From contig MGZJ01000067.1 in NCBI GenBank assembly GCA_001802645.1, positions 32,265 through 84,600 on the forward strand: a stretch of DNA of 52,336 nucleotides, in the 5' to 3' direction. How positions within the stretch are numbered: position 1 is the stretch's first letter; the number at the start of each line of letters is the position of its first letter. This DNA is from Geobacteraceae bacterium GWC2_53_11 (lineage in GTDB: Bacteria > Desulfobacterota > Desulfuromonadia > Geobacterales > Pseudopelobacteraceae). Shown here piece after piece: positions 18,086 to 25,937 of the stretch. Below the pieces are notes generated by a model. That model searched no databases. It was not told where the DNA came from and saw only the letters and a program-made list of their open reading frames with translations. The position numbers and the translations under genes were made by a program.

Positions 18086-18400
18086 TTAGAAAAGTCCGGG
18101 AATACTCATGCCGCCGGTTATTTTAGACATTTCATCGCCCATTTCGGCATGAACCTTTTTCAAAGCCTCGTTAGCTGCGGTGATAACAAGGTCTTGCAGC
18201 ATTTCGACGTCATTCGGATCGACCGCCTCTTTTTTTATTTCCAGTGAAATTATTTCATTCTTGCCATTGACGGTAATTGTAACCGCACCGCCGCCGGAAG
18301 TTGCCGTGGCTGTTTTTTGGCTGGCCTCTTCCTGCAGTCTGGCCATTTTCTGTTGAATCATCTGGGCCTGCTTCATGATATTTGCTAATCCCTTTGACAT
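18086..18400 (-). CDS. ybaB: YbaB/EbfC nucleoid-associated protein
   Basis: About 104 residues. It is a small dimeric DNA-binding protein coating the nucleoid. Typical features are the helical N-terminus MSKGLANIMKQAQMIQQKMARLQEE, the strand region GGGAVTITVNGKNEIISLEI and the C-terminal KITGGMSIPGLF. GGAGGGGG about ten bases upstream fixes ATG 18400, five residues inside a longer frame. It lies between dnaX and recR as in most bacteria. Confidence 0.95.
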   Translation of the reverse strand: MSKGLANIMKQAQMIQQKMARLQEEASQKTATATSGGGAVTITVNGKNEIISLEIKKEAVDPNDVEMLQDLVITAANEALKKVHAEMGDEMSKITGGMSIPGLF

Positions 18401-18438
18401 CTTTTCCCCCTCCATTTTCTTGATACGGTACGGATTTG

Positions 18439-20139
18439 TTAGAGTTCCCGCACTTCAGTAACCGTGCTGCCAAACACCCGTTCTGCTTCCTTGACCACCG
18501 GATGGTTGGCGACCTCACGTTTCAGTTCGTTCAGGTGCTGTTCGTCGTCCCTCTTTTTTTTTTCTGCCAATGACAGTGGCGTATCGGCAAAACCGGCTTC
18601 TATCGGCTTTACCCGGATGGTTGTGCTTGTCCCCATAAAGGTTGCAGCCAGCGCCTGGACTTCGGCGATAAATTCGGCATCGGCAGCGTTCAGGTAGTAG
18701 CTGGCAACCGGAAAGCCGATTTCAATCAGTCCCTTTTCCTGCTTGAGCGGACTGCCATGTTCAAGGACCGATCCGAGCATGCGGTCCTGCTCGTTGACAA
18801 ATGCCACAAAGCGCCCCCAGTCAGTTTGTCCGCCGGTTGGGGCAGGTTGAGCTGTTGTCGTGGTGGAGGCGGCGGGTGGAGGCGGCGCCGGTCGGGCAGC
18901 GGGGGCTGTGCGCTGTTCCGCATGCTGAGTTGTTGAAGGTGCTGCCGTTCTGGCTGTTTCCCACGGCAATGTCGGCGTATGAACCGCCGCTGTTTCCAAT
19001 GCCTTAATTTTATCGATCAGTTCCTGTACCGGCACCATCGGAGCCAGCAGAGCTGCTTTCAGGAGAGCCATCTCCACAATAAGGCGAGGAAAGCTGGCAT
19101 AGGCCATTTCTGATTCAGCTTTTATCAGCAGCGTCAGGCGACGTTGGATGTCCAGGGCAGTGATGTGGAGTGACTGTTTGTTCAGCTCTTCAAGTTCGGC
19201 CGCAGCCAGGTCCAGAATTTCTTCCGGTTTTTTGACCGAGCGGATCACCAGCAGATTGCGGAAGTGCTCGATCAGTTCCTGGCAGAACTGGCGCATGTTG
19301 TAGCCGACAAGGTCAACCTGTTTGATCCCGGCAAGTACGCCCTGGGTATCGCCTCCGAAGACCGCAGCCGAAATATCTGCCAGCAGGCGGCGGTCGATCG
19401 CTCCCAGCAGGGTGCTGACATCTTCGTCGCTTACCGTGTTGCCGCAGAAGGCCAGCACCTGATCAAGCGCGGTCAGGGAGTCGCGCATGCTGCCGTCACC
19501 CTTGCGGGCAACAAGTGCCAGCGATGCGTCGGAGATGGTGACGGACTCTTTTCCGGCAATTTCCCGCAGGCGGGCGATGATTTTCGGTAGCGTTACCCGT
19601 TTGAAGTCAAAGCGCTGGCAGCGCGACAGGATCGTCACCGGCAGTTTATGCGGTTCAGTCGTGGCAAAAATGAATTTGACATGCTCCGGCGGCTCTTCAA
19701 GCGTTTTCAGCAGCGCATTGAAGGCATTGGTGGAAAGCATATGGACTTCGTCGATAATGATAATGCGGTAACGGCTGTGGGAGGGGAGGTACTTGATGTT
19801 GTCGCGCAGGTCGCGGACGTCGTCTACGCCGTTATTGGACGCACCGTCAATTTCGAATACATCGGTTGACGTGCCTTTGGTGATTTCGATGCACTGCGGG
19901 CAGACGTTGCACGGTTCGTGCGTGACACCTTTTTCGCAGTTGAGGGTCTTGGCCATGATGCGGGCCGTACTGGTTTTGCCGACGCCCCGGGCCCCGGTAA
20001 ACAGGAAGGCATGGGCAACGCGGCCTGAATCGATGGCATTTTGCAGAGTGCGGCTGACGTGTTCCTGGCCGGCCAGCTCGGCAAAGTTTTGGGGGCGGTA
20101 TTTCCTTGCCAGGACTTCATAGTGCGTGTCGTTGGACAA
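18439..20139 (-). CDS. dnaX: DNA polymerase III subunit gamma/tau
   Basis: About 566 residues. It is the clamp-loader ATPase of the replicase. Walker A is GARGVGKTSTARIM; the zinc-binding Cys cluster includes CNVCPQC; Walker B is IIIIDEVHML; the sensor/arginine-finger region is FIFATTEPHKLPVTILSRCQRFDF. A Pro/Ala-rich linker (ARPAPPPPAASTTTT) leads to the tau-like C-terminus. The start is taken as TTG 20139 with GAGGT upstream, because the family begins YEVLARKYRPQ; the longer frame to 20256 runs into SRP RNA. Near the 3' end the mRNA has a run of ten A (18554-18563); slippage there would end the protein within 7 or 13 codons. Confidence 0.96.
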   Translation of the reverse strand: MSNDTHYEVLARKYRPQNFAELAGQEHVSRTLQNAIDSGRVAHAFLFTGARGVGKTSTARIMAKTLNCEKGVTHEPCNVCPQCIEITKGTSTDVFEIDGASNNGVDDVRDLRDNIKYLPSHSRYRIIIIDEVHMLSTNAFNALLKTLEEPPEHVKFIFATTEPHKLPVTILSRCQRFDFKRVTLPKIIARLREIAGKESVTISDASLALVARKGDGSMRDSLTALDQVLAFCGNTVSDEDVSTLLGAIDRRLLADISAAVFGGDTQGVLAGIKQVDLVGYNMRQFCQELIEHFRNLLVIRSVKKPEEILDLAAAELEELNKQSLHITALDIQRRLTLLIKAESEMAYASFPRLIVEMALLKAALLAPMVPVQELIDKIKALETAAVHTPTLPWETARTAAPSTTQHAEQRTAPAARPAPPPPAASTTTTAQPAPTGGQTDWGRFVAFVNEQDRMLGSVLEHGSPLKQEKGLIEIGFPVASYYLNAADAEFIAEVQALAATFMGTSTTIRVKPIEAGFADTPLSLAEKKKRDDEQHLNELKREVANHPVVKEAERVFGSTVTEVREL

Positions 20140-20229
20140 GTGATCTGACCTCGCTGGGGAATCTGGCGCTTCTCGTGTAAACGGGAAGCAGTGTTCAGGG
20201 GGCTGTGGCAGGAAAAGCTTGCAGACGCA

Positions 20230-20337
20230 GATGATAGCCGGGTTTACCCGCGGCACACAGCAGGAGCCGCTGCCGTTGCTTCCTTCCGGACCTGGCGGAG
20301 TTCACGGCGTGCCGTTGCGCGAGGCCCGGCTATCATC
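20230..20337 (-). ncRNA. ffs: signal recognition particle RNA (4.5S type)
   Basis: On the minus strand the universally conserved SRP core CAGGTCCGGAAGGAAGCA occurs in the middle. The ends form a perfect 13-bp terminal stem (20230-20242 with 20325-20337). About 108 nt, the size of the small bacterial SRP RNA that binds Ffh. It lies between tRNA-Ser and dnaX, all in the same direction. Pairing extends imperfectly some ten bases further on each side. Confidence 0.96.
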
Positions 20338-20490
20338 TCCGCCTGCAAACAAGTAAGCTAACGATGTCAGATTTGAGATGATAACAAGGCGGCGAAGAGA
20401 AAGCGGCGAAGGCATAGGATGTATCTATGTCGAGGAGCTTTCGATGAGTCAACGCAGTTAGCGCTCAAAGTGGCATCGTAAAAACAAATA

Positions 20491-20581
20491 TGGCGGAGAG
20501 AGAGGGATTCGAACCCTCGGTACGCTATAAACGTACACACGCTTTCCAGGCGTGCTCCTTCAACCACTCGGACATCTCTCC
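20491..20581 (-). tRNA. tRNA-Ser (anticodon GGA)
   Basis: The minus strand folds as a class II tRNA. The acceptor GGAGAGA pairs with TCTCTCC; discriminator G and encoded CCA follow. The anticodon loop CTGGAAA gives GGA (codons UCC/UCU). A long variable arm of the GTACG..CGTAC type and the T-loop GGTTCGAATCC are present. 91 nt with CCA. Confidence 0.97.
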
Positions 20582-20597
20582 GCATAAGCGAACGCGA

Positions 20598-20626
20598 AAT
20601 ATAGTATATGATTTTCATTTTGTCCA
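20598..20626 (-). promoter_or_regulatory. promoter of tRNA-Ser (and possibly SRP RNA)
   Basis: On the minus strand TGGACA (20626-20621), a 17-base spacer and TATATT (20603-20598). The -10 box ends 16 bases before the tRNA 5' end. Confidence 0.75.
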
Positions 20627-20692
20627 GCTTTTCATAATAAGCTTTGAAAAGATGTTGCGATAATTGTACATTTCAGCCGGGAGCGCTATGTT

Positions 20693-21460
20693 ATGAAAAT
20701 CGGCATAATCGCCGCCATGCCGGATGAATTCCGTGCCGTGGCAGACAGCCTTGGTACCCTCACGCCTGTCTCGCTGGGAGAATTCCGTGCCGGGCGCTGT
20801 TCGTCCTTCGGGCATGAGTTTCTGCTGGTGGAATCCGGAATGGGGCTTGATAATGCCGCCGGGGCGGCGGACGCGCTTGTCAACCATGACCGCCCTGACC
20901 TGCTGATCTCGGCCGGTTTTTGCGGTGCCGTACAGGCGGGGATGCAGGCCGGTGATGTTGTGGTGGCGAAGCAGATCGTCATAGCCGGTGAATCAGACTT
21001 TGAGGAGATTCCCGTGCGGCTTTCCGGCAGCGGACAGAACTTTGTTGTCCGTCAGGCAGCTGAGGGTGAGCGGGTTGCTGGCGGCGTTTTTGTCACGACA
21101 TCGGCTATTGTCTCGAAAAAACGTCTGAGCGGGAGAATGCCGGGACATTACCGCAATCCGGTGGTGGAGATGGAGAGCGGTGCCATTGCTATTGTTGCTG
21201 TTGAACATGGCATTCCGCTGCTGGCGATACGGGTTGTCAGTGATGATGCCGCCGAGGAGCTCGGCTTTACGTTGCATGAACTCTGCGATGCCGATATGCG
21301 GCGCATCAGGTTGTATAAGGTGCTACTGACGATCCTGAAAAAACCTCGCATTATCCCGCAGCTCGTGCGGTTGGCCTTCAGCAGCCGCACCGCGGCCCGG
21401 AGCCTGACAGCCGCGTTATCCCGCCTATTTCCCGCCCTTGAGAACGCTTCCCGCCGGTGA
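20693..21460 (+). CDS. nucleoside phosphorylase / MTA-SAH nucleosidase family protein (HpnG- or MqnB-like)
   Basis: 255 residues. The first 200 match the PNP/UDP family: MKIGIIAAMPDEFRAVADSL, the glycine-rich SAGFCGAVQAGMQAGDVVVA and the ribose/base-site VVEMESGAIAIVAVEHGIPLLAIRVVSDDAAEE with catalytic Asp. A C-terminal helical extension of about 50 residues is unlike classical MTA/SAH nucleosidase. Members of this type include hopanoid-associated phosphorylase HpnG and futalosine hydrolase MqnB, and either could fit; the CruF-like neighbour favours an isoprenoid lipid context. It converges on that neighbour with a 36-base overlap. Confidence 0.75.
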   Translation: MKIGIIAAMPDEFRAVADSLGTLTPVSLGEFRAGRCSSFGHEFLLVESGMGLDNAAGAADALVNHDRPDLLISAGFCGAVQAGMQAGDVVVAKQIVIAGESDFEEIPVRLSGSGQNFVVRQAAEGERVAGGVFVTTSAIVSKKRLSGRMPGHYRNPVVEMESGAIAIVAVEHGIPLLAIRVVSDDAAEELGFTLHELCDADMRRIRLYKVLLTILKKPRIIPQLVRLAFSSRTAARSLTAALSRLFPALENASRR

Positions 21461-22294
21461 CCAGGGATAATCCCGCAGATGGTCCCCCAGTTCGTCTTTC
21501 GTAAAGCGGTTCACGCGACGCAGCGCCAGCAGAACAACCATCAGCAGTGGCAGTGCGTACATGAGGGCGCTGCACAGCGCCATGAATCGTTCGCCGATGA
21601 CAAGCGTGACGGCAATGTTGAAGATCAGCACCGACAGGTAGAGCAGCGGCCCGAACAGCGAATGAAAGGGGAAGGTGATGAGACCTGTTGCCGACTCATC
21701 GAGGCGCCGTGCATCGATCAGCTGAAACGCCGCAATCAGGAAGAGGCTGGTCAGCAGCCAGCCGCCGTAGTTGGAGAGCGGTACGCCGAAATGGATTCCC
21801 TGCTCGCGGTAGCCGTAAATCTGCCCCAGGAACCAGCGACTTCCCTGAAGAGCTACCGGATCGATAACAATATCGAGCATGGTCTGCAGAACAGCTCCCA
21901 GCATCAGTGCCGATAAGGAGCGGCGGATGCGCCGGGTTTCCAGCGTGACGACGTTCCAGCGCCAGGCTTTGAGCGGTGAGAGGATAAACAGTGCTGTCGA
22001 GTAGCTGCAATAGGCCAGAAACACGTAGGAGAGTGAGTCGAAGAACGGCACTCCGGCTACCCATAATTCACGGTTGCTGGTGGTGTCGATGTAATAGTAC
22101 CAGCCGTAGGGAAAGCCGGTGTTGATGGAGAGCCATTCGGAACCGAAGGCGATGATATAGCCGATCGAAGTGAACGTCAGAACCCTTCGCCAGCCGACAT
22201 GCGGTACGCAGGCCAGCAGAAATGCTCCGAAAAAGGCGAATACGTAGGGACGCATTGTTATGGTGCCGATGGCGATGTCGAAAGCCTGAAGCAT
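21425..22294 (-). CDS. CruF/DUF422-type membrane protein of carotenoid synthesis
   Basis: About 289 residues with seven or more hydrophobic segments. The family pattern is visible: SINTGFPYGWYYYID, VPFFDSLSYVFLAYCSY and a long VALQGSRWFLGQIYG...YGVPLSNYGGWLL-like stretch. Members of this family hydrate the end of acyclic carotenoids (CruF) or are otherwise tied to terpenoid lipids. No other carotenoid genes are visible, so the substrate is open. ATG 22294 with GGAGAG is preferred to ATG 22339, which lacks a ribosome site. It overlaps the convergent phosphorylase-like gene. Confidence 0.75.
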   Translation of the reverse strand: MLQAFDIAIGTITMRPYVFAFFGAFLLACVPHVGWRRVLTFTSIGYIIAFGSEWLSINTGFPYGWYYYIDTTSNRELWVAGVPFFDSLSYVFLAYCSYSTALFILSPLKAWRWNVVTLETRRIRRSLSALMLGAVLQTMLDIVIDPVALQGSRWFLGQIYGYREQGIHFGVPLSNYGGWLLTSLFLIAAFQLIDARRLDESATGLITFPFHSLFGPLLYLSVLIFNIAVTLVIGERFMALCSALMYALPLLMVVLLALRRVNRFTKDELGDHLRDYPWSPAGSVLKGGK

Positions 22295-22465
22295 GTGGAT
22301 GCTCTCCAAAGAAGTGTGCCCGGCAGAAGCCTCTGTCATATTTTATATGGAAACTTGTGAGGCTTGGCACTATAGTCAAAACTTCCGATGAGCGCAAGTG
22401 CGCCTCGAAGTGGGTGTGGCTGGTGCAACAACGTCTGGTTTGCCATAAAAAATGCATTGTACCGC

Positions 22466-22493
22466 TTGAAAAAAATAAGAATTGAACGATAAT
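22466..22493 (+). promoter_or_regulatory. sigma-70-like promoter for the LTXXQ protein
   Basis: TTGAAA (22466-22471), a 16-base spacer and GATAAT (22488-22493), about 50 bases before the ATG. Confidence 0.5.
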
Positions 22494-22543
22494 CAACGTT
22501 GTTGCACGAGAGTTCGTCACGTTACCAATAAAAAGGGGGGAGT

Positions 22544-23026
22544 ATGAAAAAGATTTTTACTGTTGTGCTGATTGCTGCACTGTCCTGTTCGGTAGCTTCT
22601 GTTGCCATGGCGGAAACCGATAGCCAGGTGGTCAAAGAAAAAAAAGTAGCAAAAACCGCCAAGAAGCGGAGTGCCACCGCGAAAATGATGCCGGAGCCTG
22701 ATGTGCAGTTGAAACGTCTTACCAAGGGGTTGAAGCTGACTGACGAGCAGCAGAAACAGATCAAGCCAATGCTTGTTGACGAGTATGCCAAGCTGAAAGG
22801 AATCAGGAAGGATGACAATCTCAGTCCGAAGCAGATTCAGGTGAAAGTGGAAGAGCTGAGAACGGAGACTATTGCCAAAATACAGACCGTTCTGACTCCG
22901 GAACAGAAGGAAAAGCATGATCTGGTCAGCAACGAAATAAAGGCGAACAAACAAAAACGGATGCAGGACAATCGCAAGGAGCGCATCGGTACCAAGGCAG
23001 ATCCACCTGCCCAGCAATCAAAGTAA
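22544..23026 (+). CDS. periplasmic Spy/CpxP-like (LTXXQ) protein
   Basis: 160 residues. A signal peptide (MKKIFTVVLIAALSCSVASVAMA, cleavage before ETD) is followed by a basic stretch (KKVAKTAKKRSATAK) and an all-helical domain with two LT-x-x-Q-type motifs: LKLTDEQQKQIKPM and VLTPEQKEKHD. This is the pattern of periplasmic chaperone-like Spy/CpxP proteins or related stress proteins. GGGGGG upstream of the ATG is a strong ribosome site. It is monocistronic with a terminator right after it. The role (envelope stress, metal response) is inferred from family only. Confidence 0.75.
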   Translation: MKKIFTVVLIAALSCSVASVAMAETDSQVVKEKKVAKTAKKRSATAKMMPEPDVQLKRLTKGLKLTDEQQKQIKPMLVDEYAKLKGIRKDDNLSPKQIQVKVEELRTETIAKIQTVLTPEQKEKHDLVSNEIKANKQKRMQDNRKERIGTKADPPAQQSK

Positions 23027-23042
23027 TAGTGTCACAACGAGA

Positions 23043-23074
23043 TAAAAAAAGGCGGCCAATCGGTCGCCTTTTTT
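23043..23074. terminator. bidirectional terminator between the LTXXQ gene and nadA
   Basis: A 7-bp GGCG(G)CC-type stem (23051-23057 with 23062-23068, one G-T) is flanked by an A-run on the left and TTTTTT on the right. It can serve both convergent genes. Confidence 0.85.
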
Positions 23075-23100
23075 CTTTGCCTCATAAACGGGGAAAACCG

Positions 23101-24015
23101 TCAGTCGCGGGGGATCGCCAGCATCCGGTCCAGTGCTCCTTTGGCCTTGAGACGGATATCCTCCGGAACGGTGACAACCGGCGACAGGGTCTGGAGCGAT
23201 AGCAGTACATCTTCCAGCGACGTCAATTTCATATTGGGGCAGAACAGGGCCGGTGATGCCAAGATGAATTCCTTGTCAGGGCTGTCCAGGCGCAGTTTGT
23301 AGAGAATCCCGGCTTCTGTGCCGATGATGAACTTTGTGGCCGGGCTGGTGCGGCAGTAGTCGTACATGCCGCTCGTGGAACAGACATGGTCGGCTAGTGC
23401 CGACACCTCAGGGGCGCTTTCCGGGTGGCAGATAAACAGCGCATCGGGATGTTCGGCTTTTTTATGCTGTACCGCCTCTACCGTCATCCGTTCGTGGGTC
23501 GGACAGAATCCTTCCCAGAATATGAACTTCTTCTCCGGAACAAATTTTGCGATCCAGCGTCCGAGGTTGCGATCCGGTACGAAGATCAGCTCATCTTCTT
23601 TCAATGACCGTACGACCTTGAGCGCATTGGCTGAGGTGCAGCAGATATCGGAATGTGCCTTGACCTCCGCCGATGAATTGACATAGGTCACCACCGGAAC
23701 GCCGGGGTGCCTTGTCCGCAGTTGCTCCAGTTCCTCCGCCGTAACCATGTCGGCCATCGGACAGCCGGCATCGGGACGGGGGAGCAGCACTTTCTTGTCC
23801 GGCGAAAGAATCGCCGCCGATTCGGCCATGAAATGCACACCGCAGAATACGATGACATCGGCGGATGTTTTGGACGCCTCAATGGACAGGGCCAGGGAAT
23901 CGCCGGTAATATCGGCGATCTCCTGCACCTCATCCCGCATATAATTGTGAGCCAGGAGCACGGCATTGTGCTTTTTGAGAAGGTCGCGTATCTGCTGTTT
24001 GATTGCTTCGCTCAT
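23101..24015 (-). CDS. nadA: quinolinate synthase
   Basis: 304 residues. It condenses iminoaspartate with dihydroxyacetone phosphate to quinolinate for NAD synthesis. The three Cys ligands of the 4Fe-4S cluster are visible in [17 protein letters not shown] and [13 protein letters not shown]. Other marks are [43 protein letters not shown] and [18 protein letters not shown] lies about ten bases upstream of the ATG. It lies 27 bases downstream of an OmpA-domain gene and may be read with it. Confidence 0.97.
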   Translation of the reverse strand: MSEAIKQQIRDLLKKHNAVLLAHNYMRDEVQEIADITGDSLALSIEASKTSADVIVFCGVHFMAESAAILSPDKKVLLPRPDAGCPMADMVTAEELEQLRTRHPGVPVVTYVNSSAEVKAHSDICCTSANALKVVRSLKEDELIFVPDRNLGRWIAKFVPEKKFIFWEGFCPTHERMTVEAVQHKKAEHPDALFICHPESAPEVSALADHVCSTSGMYDYCRTSPATKFIIGTEAGILYKLRLDSPDKEFILASPALFCPNMKLTSLEDVLLSLQTLSPVVTVPEDIRLKAKGALDRMLAIPRD

Positions 24016-24042
24016 GCATTCAACTCCTGCTTCGGAATCAGA

Positions 24043-24567
24043 TTACATCTGTGTGACGGTAAAATCGACCCGCCGGTTTTTCGCCTGTCCCTTTTTACTC
24101 TTATTGTCGGCAATCGGCTTGCTGTCGCCGAAACCTTTTGCCGAAAGGCGCTTTACATCAACATTCTTCTTTTCGGCCAGGTATTTTACAACCGCATCGG
24201 CGCGTTCCTGGGATAATTTTTTGTTGGCTTCCGGGTTGCCGACATTGTCGGTATGTCCGTCAACCTGTACATGAAAGCCCGGATAATCGGACATGATGGA
24301 TGCGATGGCGGTCATGGTCTTGTCGCACGAAGGATCAATCTCGGCCTTGCCTGTCTTGAACTTGATCGGCCCCTTGTCGTTCTGAACTTTTTTCAGTTTT
24401 TTGGTTATGGCGCTCAATACCTTTTCATTGGCTCCGGCAGCAACTGATTTGCCCGCCTCTTTGCCCAGATCCTTGCCAATTCCTTTGAGAGCGTTTAATT
24501 CGGCAGAAGCAACACCGGCAGATAAAAGTGACAGTACCGCAACAACAGCAAGTGCAGATTTTTTCAT
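24043..24567 (-). CDS. OmpA-domain periplasmic/outer-membrane protein
   Basis: 174 residues. A signal peptide (MKKSALAVVAVLSLLSAGVASA) is followed by a helical linker rich in Lys and Gly, then an OmpA C-terminal peptidoglycan-binding domain. Its core reads FHVQVDGHTDNVGNPEANKKLSQERADAVVKYL and ends GQAKNRRVDFTV, with the Asp and Arg that contact diaminopimelate. There is no lipobox. It probably tethers the envelope to peptidoglycan. A second OmpA-domain gene lies upstream in the same direction. Confidence 0.9.
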   Translation of the reverse strand: MKKSALAVVAVLSLLSAGVASAELNALKGIGKDLGKEAGKSVAAGANEKVLSAITKKLKKVQNDKGPIKFKTGKAEIDPSCDKTMTAIASIMSDYPGFHVQVDGHTDNVGNPEANKKLSQERADAVVKYLAEKKNVDVKRLSAKGFGDSKPIADNKSKKGQAKNRRVDFTVTQM

Positions 24568-24594
24568 AAGCTTGATCCTCCGTGTTGAGAATAA

Positions 24595-24610
24595 CCCGGC
24601 AAACGCCGGG
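24595..24610 (-). terminator. hairpin between the two OmpA-domain genes
   Basis: CCCGGC-AAAC-GCCGGG, a perfect 6-bp stem. On the minus strand only a short T-rich stretch follows. It may give partial termination or protect the upstream message. Confidence 0.4.
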
Positions 24611-24619
24611 GTGCGCTGA

Positions 24620-25300
24620 TTAATTGTTACCGCTGTTCTGGGCCTTGAATTTTTCAGTCGGGCTGATTTCCAGCTGAACGCGTCTGTTCAGGGCGCGGTT
24701 GGCATCAGTGTCGTTCGCGGCGACCGGTTGGCTGGAACCATAGCCGACAGCCGACAGCCGGGAAGAAGGTACGCCGTTGGAGGCGAGGAAATCACGTACG
24801 TGACCGGCGCGCCGTTCACTGAGCGGCTGATTGACCGAGGCGGAGCCGGTTGAATCTGTATGCCCCTGAATGATGATATTGGTTTCCGAGGTCTTCAGCG
24901 TAATTGCCGCTTTGGCCAGGGATTCTTTTGCACTTGGTTTCAACGTGTCTTTGCCGATGTCGAACAGAATTCCGGAGGGGAGTGCAACGTACACTTTGTC
25001 CCCATCGCGAACTACTTCCGCTTCAGGCATACTCTTCTTCAGAGCTGCTGCCTGCCGGTCCATGTAATTGCCGATTGCGCCGCCGGCAACGGCTCCGGTC
25101 AGGCCGCCGATGGCAGCATTGCGGCCGCGATGCGTCTTGCCGCCTGCCAGCGCGCCGACTCCGGCCCCCAGCGCGGCTCCCGCCAGCGAACCGATGGCGG
25201 TTCGTTTGATTTCGTAGCTGCCATCAGGGTTTGTTGCGCATCCGCTTGCCAGCATCATAACGGCCAATGAACCTGCAATTATCTTTGAAATGTTTTTCAT
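24620..25300 (-). CDS. OmpA-family lipoprotein with glycine-zipper domain (YiaD-like)
   Basis: 226 residues. The signal peptide has lipobox LASGC. A glycine-zipper region of about 60 residues follows (AIGSLAGAALGAGVGALAGG and GGLTGAVAGGAIGNYM), which can insert in membranes. The C-terminal OmpA domain reads NIIIQGHTDSTGSASVNQPLSERRA to RALNRRVQLEI. This architecture is that of E. coli YiaD. It is an outer-membrane lipoprotein that binds peptidoglycan. It is first of three minus-strand genes (then the smaller OmpA-domain gene and nadA). Confidence 0.9.
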   Translation of the reverse strand: MKNISKIIAGSLAVMMLASGCATNPDGSYEIKRTAIGSLAGAALGAGVGALAGGKTHRGRNAAIGGLTGAVAGGAIGNYMDRQAAALKKSMPEAEVVRDGDKVYVALPSGILFDIGKDTLKPSAKESLAKAAITLKTSETNIIIQGHTDSTGSASVNQPLSERRAGHVRDFLASNGVPSSRLSAVGYGSSQPVAANDTDANRALNRRVQLEISPTEKFKAQNSGNN

Positions 25301-25343
25301 AAGGTACCAGTTTCTCCTTCAGTATTTTGAATTGAGCACGTAA

Positions 25344-25387
25344 CGGTCACACAGATGGCGCCCGATAGGATGCCATCTGTGTGACCG
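25344..25387. promoter_or_regulatory. perfect 16-bp inverted repeat upstream of the YiaD-like gene
   Basis: CGGTCACACAGATGGC (25344-25359) and its exact complement (25372-25387) enclose a 12-base loop. It lies 44 bases upstream of the lipoprotein start, between it and the divergent tRNA-Pro. No U-run follows on either strand, so an operator or mRNA-leader hairpin is likelier than a terminator. Confidence 0.6.
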
Positions 25388-25494
25388 GATACACTACCGG
25401 AAACTGCGCCAAATTACAAGAATTGACAGCATTGGCCTTGCGCGCGGACTGCTAAACCAGGGGGTGTCTCTGGTGAGATACGGTGAGTTTCCTA

Positions 25495-25523
25495 TTGACA
25501 AAAAAGCCGAGAAGCGCTAGAAA
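25495..25523 (+). promoter_or_regulatory. promoter of tRNA-Pro
   Basis: TTGACA (25495-25500), a 17-base spacer and TAGAAA (25518-25523), ten bases before the tRNA. Confidence 0.75.
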
Positions 25524-25533
25524 AAGCACTCTT

Positions 25534-25610
25534 CGGGATGTAGCGCAGCCTGGTAGCGCACCTGCTTCGGGAGCAGGGGGTCGCTAGTTCGAATCTAGTC
25601 ATCCCGACCA
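25534..25610 (+). tRNA. tRNA-Pro (anticodon CGG), integration target
   Basis: 77 nt with encoded CCA. The acceptor CGGGATG pairs with the 3' ATCCCG. The anticodon loop TTCGGGA gives CGG (codon CCG). The T-arm has GTTCGAATC. The 3' 46 bases (25565-25610) are repeated exactly at 29741-29786, marking it as the attachment site of the integrated element that follows. Confidence 0.97.
25565..25610 (+). repeat. attL (46-bp direct repeat in tRNA-Pro)
   Basis: Identical to 29741-29786. It spans from the anticodon loop to the CCA end of the tRNA. Confidence 0.95.
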
Positions 25611-25619
25611 TAAACACTG

Positions 25620-25650
25620 AGCTGGAGGGTTTTTGCCCTTCAGCTTTTTT
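25620..25650 (+). terminator. terminator after tRNA-Pro
   Basis: AGCTGGAGGG (25620-25629) pairs with CCCTTCAGCT (25636-25645, one G-U), followed by six T. It lies inside the element, so the element supplies the present tRNA terminator; a second one beyond attR at 29797 may be the original. Confidence 0.85.
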
Positions 25651-25656
25651 GTTTAA

Positions 25657-25681
25657 AATTCCAGACAATTCCAGACGTCTG
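25657..25681. repeat. tandem 10-bp direct repeat and palindrome beside attL
   Basis: AATTCCAGAC occurs twice in tandem (25657-25666 and 25667-25676). The second copy runs into the palindrome CAGACGTCTG (25672-25681). Short tandem repeats next to an att core are typical of integrase arm-binding sites; this is inference. Confidence 0.5.
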
Positions 25682-25716
25682 TTTTATGTAATACGCCGAG
25701 GTAAAATTTGGAAACT

Positions 25717-25863
25717 ATGCTCCAACAGCTTCAAGAGTCATTACTTAATCATGGGCGGCCTACTCTTATTGCATTTCATCTGTATGAAATTCTGAGGGAA
25801 GCAGGTTATAATGACGAGTCGATAGAAGAAATATCAGCAGCACTTACTGATATAGTTGCATGA
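25717..25863 (+). CDS. small ORF of 48 residues inside the element
   Basis: The frame opens with ATG and encodes a short acidic, helical peptide containing FHLYEILREAGYNDESIEEIS. No clear ribosome site is seen (GGA about seven bases upstream only). Composition looks protein-like, with amphipathic helices, but there is no recognisable family. It converges on hicA, with a strong terminator between. Real expression is uncertain. Confidence 0.4.
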   Translation: MLQQLQESLLNHGRPTLIAFHLYEILREAGYNDESIEEISAALTDIVA

Positions 25864-25880
25864 TTTTCAAAATGGCTCAC

Positions 25881-25914
25881 AAAAAAACCCAACCTTTGGT
25901 GCGAGGTTGGGTTT
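25881..25914 (-). terminator. terminator of the hicBA operon
   Basis: AAACCCAACCT (25885-25895) and AGGTTGGGTTT (25904-25914) form a perfect 11-bp stem with an 8-base loop. On the minus strand a run of seven T follows. It sits 24 bases past the hicA stop. Confidence 0.85.
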
Positions 25915-25937
25915 GAGCTTGATAGGTAGTGAATATG

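Noticed and set aside
20140-20256. N-terminal extension of dnaX
   Set aside because: It would read into the SRP RNA gene and lacks similarity to DnaX; TTG 20139 with GAGGT fits the family start.
20367-20618. Minus-strand frame across tRNA-Ser
   Set aside because: It runs through the tRNA gene; the tRNA is certain.
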